From: Nitrospira defluvii
GTDB taxonomy: Bacteria; Nitrospirota; Nitrospiria; Nitrospirales; Nitrospiraceae
Assembly: GCF_905220995.1 (NCBI RefSeq)
Contig: NZ_CAJNBJ010000020.1
Location: forward strand, 124,001-188,000
Reading direction: 5' to 3'
Length of the DNA: 64,000 nt
A program made the translations under genes and the position numbers. Within the stretch, counting starts at the first letter, position 1, and the number at the start of each line of letters is the position of its first letter. The notes under the pieces were generated by a model that was given only the letters and a program-made list of their open reading frames with translations, made no database searches and was not told the DNA's origin. This document shows, piece after piece, positions 63,521 to 64,000 of the stretch.

Positions 63521-63960
63521 GATGTCCTCCGTTTCTGTGATTGTTGTGAGGCGGGTTGGTCTCTTTCCATCTGGCGCAGAATCTGACAACGATCGATAGG
63601 CTGACCAGCCTGACACATGCGGATCAATCCGCGCAGCGCGCGGGCCAAGGCTTGGAGGTTTGTCAGCTTCGCTTCAACGCCATGCAATTTAGCTTCTGCC
63701 TTCCGCTGCACGTCGCCACAACGCGCCCGGCCATTCACTCGGAGGCTGAGTAATTCACCGATCTCTCGAAGCGTGAATCCCAGTGCCTTCGCGTTTCTGA
63801 TGAATCGGAGTCGTGCCACTGCCTCGTGGTCATAGACACGATATCCAGACGGCCGACGTCCGACAGGCGAGAGGAGCTGTTGCCGCTCGTAGTACCGAAC
63901 CGTTTGGACATGAACGCCAGCCGATTTTGCGAGCCAGCCAATCGTACGTTGGGATGTCAT
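63517..63960 (-). CDS. MerR-family metal- or thiol-responsive regulator
   Basis: 147 residues. MerR winged helix: TIGWLAKSAGVHVQTVRYYE, PSGYRVYDHEAVARLRFIRN, LGFTLREIGELLSLRV. The dimerisation helix leads to the sensor region with Cys in ARCGDVQ, RMCQAGQ and DRCQILRQ, the spacing of the three ligands of mercury/heavy-metal MerR proteins. It heads an overlapping operon with a CMD and an exported DsrE-like gene, so it probably switches redox protection in response to metals. Confidence 0.9.
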   Translation of the reverse strand: MTSQRTIGWLAKSAGVHVQTVRYYERQQLLSPVGRRPSGYRVYDHEAVARLRFIRNAKALGFTLREIGELLSLRVNGRARCGDVQRKAEAKLHGVEAKLTNLQALARALRGLIRMCQAGQPIDRCQILRQMERDQPASQQSQKRRTS

Positions 63961-63980
63961 AGTCGCTCCGTGGGAAGAGG

Positions 63981-64000
63981 CTACACCTGATACTATGGTA
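63981..64000 (-). promoter_or_regulatory. probable half of a MerR operator at the window edge
   Basis: CTACACCTGATACTATGGTA would become a dyad (ACCTGATAC-TAT-GGTATCAGGT) if the next bases complete it. It sits about 20 bases before the MerR start, where a self-regulated MerR promoter belongs. The right half lies outside the window, so this is only a suggestion. Confidence 0.3.

Noticed and set aside
1-64000. CRISPR array, tRNA or rRNA genes
   Set aside because: No spaced identical repeats and no cloverleaf or rRNA-like segments were recognised on reading; a covariance-model scan was not possible.

Overview
The window reads as a chromosomal segment of a moderately GC-rich Gram-negative bacterium. 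It has outer-membrane beta-barrels, an MlaA lipoprotein, Tat and Sec signal peptides, and periplasmic c-type cytochromes. The gene mix is a transketolase / transaldolase-PGI fusion / G6PDH / polyphosphate-glucokinase / 6PGDH block, many carboxymuconolactone-decarboxylase (CMD) and DsrE-like stress proteins, DUF2934, small zinc ribbons, and a sulfite-dehydrogenase pair. In my judgement this resembles Nitrospirota (Nitrospira-like nitrite oxidisers or comammox). That assignment is inference from gene content, not from a marker gene.

Layout. 1-9 kb: end of a Ycf48-like protein, two outer-membrane beta-barrel genes, a VTT/TVP38 membrane protein, a DMT exporter, DUF2934, a decayed CMD gene, MlaA and a mannose-1-phosphate guanylyltransferase-like enzyme. 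9-29 kb: a long codirectional carbohydrate block covering the oxidative and non-oxidative pentose phosphate pathway, glucose phosphorylation and oxidation, a GH63-type glucosidase, an aquaporin-family channel, a GMC oxidoreductase, a VOC protein and a glycogen-debranching-type glucosidase. It looks built to mobilise storage glucan and make NADPH. 29-35 kb: a mobile and decay zone with an intact IS630 element, CMD and VOC gene remnants, a Crp/Fnr regulator, a single-domain response regulator, and an unknown gene split by a second IS630 element that itself carries an IS5 element. 35-44 kb: an unknown membrane-anchored protein, a VTT protein next to a mercuric-reductase-like flavoprotein, DUF3047, an MNT/HEPN toxin-antitoxin pair between a cytochrome gene fragment and its intact copy, a SoxC/SorA-type molybdoenzyme with its cytochrome, and an Old Yellow Enzyme.

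44-48 kb holds a bufferin-type metallophore operon on the minus strand: precursor BufA, DUF692 BufB, DUF2063 BufC, DoxX and a TlpA-like thioredoxin, with a 41-residue Met/Cys/His-rich peptide upstream. This is the most distinctive system in the window. 48-64 kb is a stress/redox accessory region. It has an orphan frameshifted substrate-binding protein, a PPOX protein, three DsrE-family proteins, a secreted cysteine hydrolase, three intact CMD proteins, two SDRs, a tautomerase, an ABM-like protein, a YHS protein, an M48 protease whose leader carries an in-frame stop, a CBS protein and two zinc ribbons. Four local regulators are visible: a GAF/sigma-54 activator with a matching -24/-12 promoter in front of the divergent CMD gene, an HxlR, a TetR with two near-identical palindromic operators, and a MerR at the right edge.

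No rRNA, tRNA or CRISPR array was recognised.
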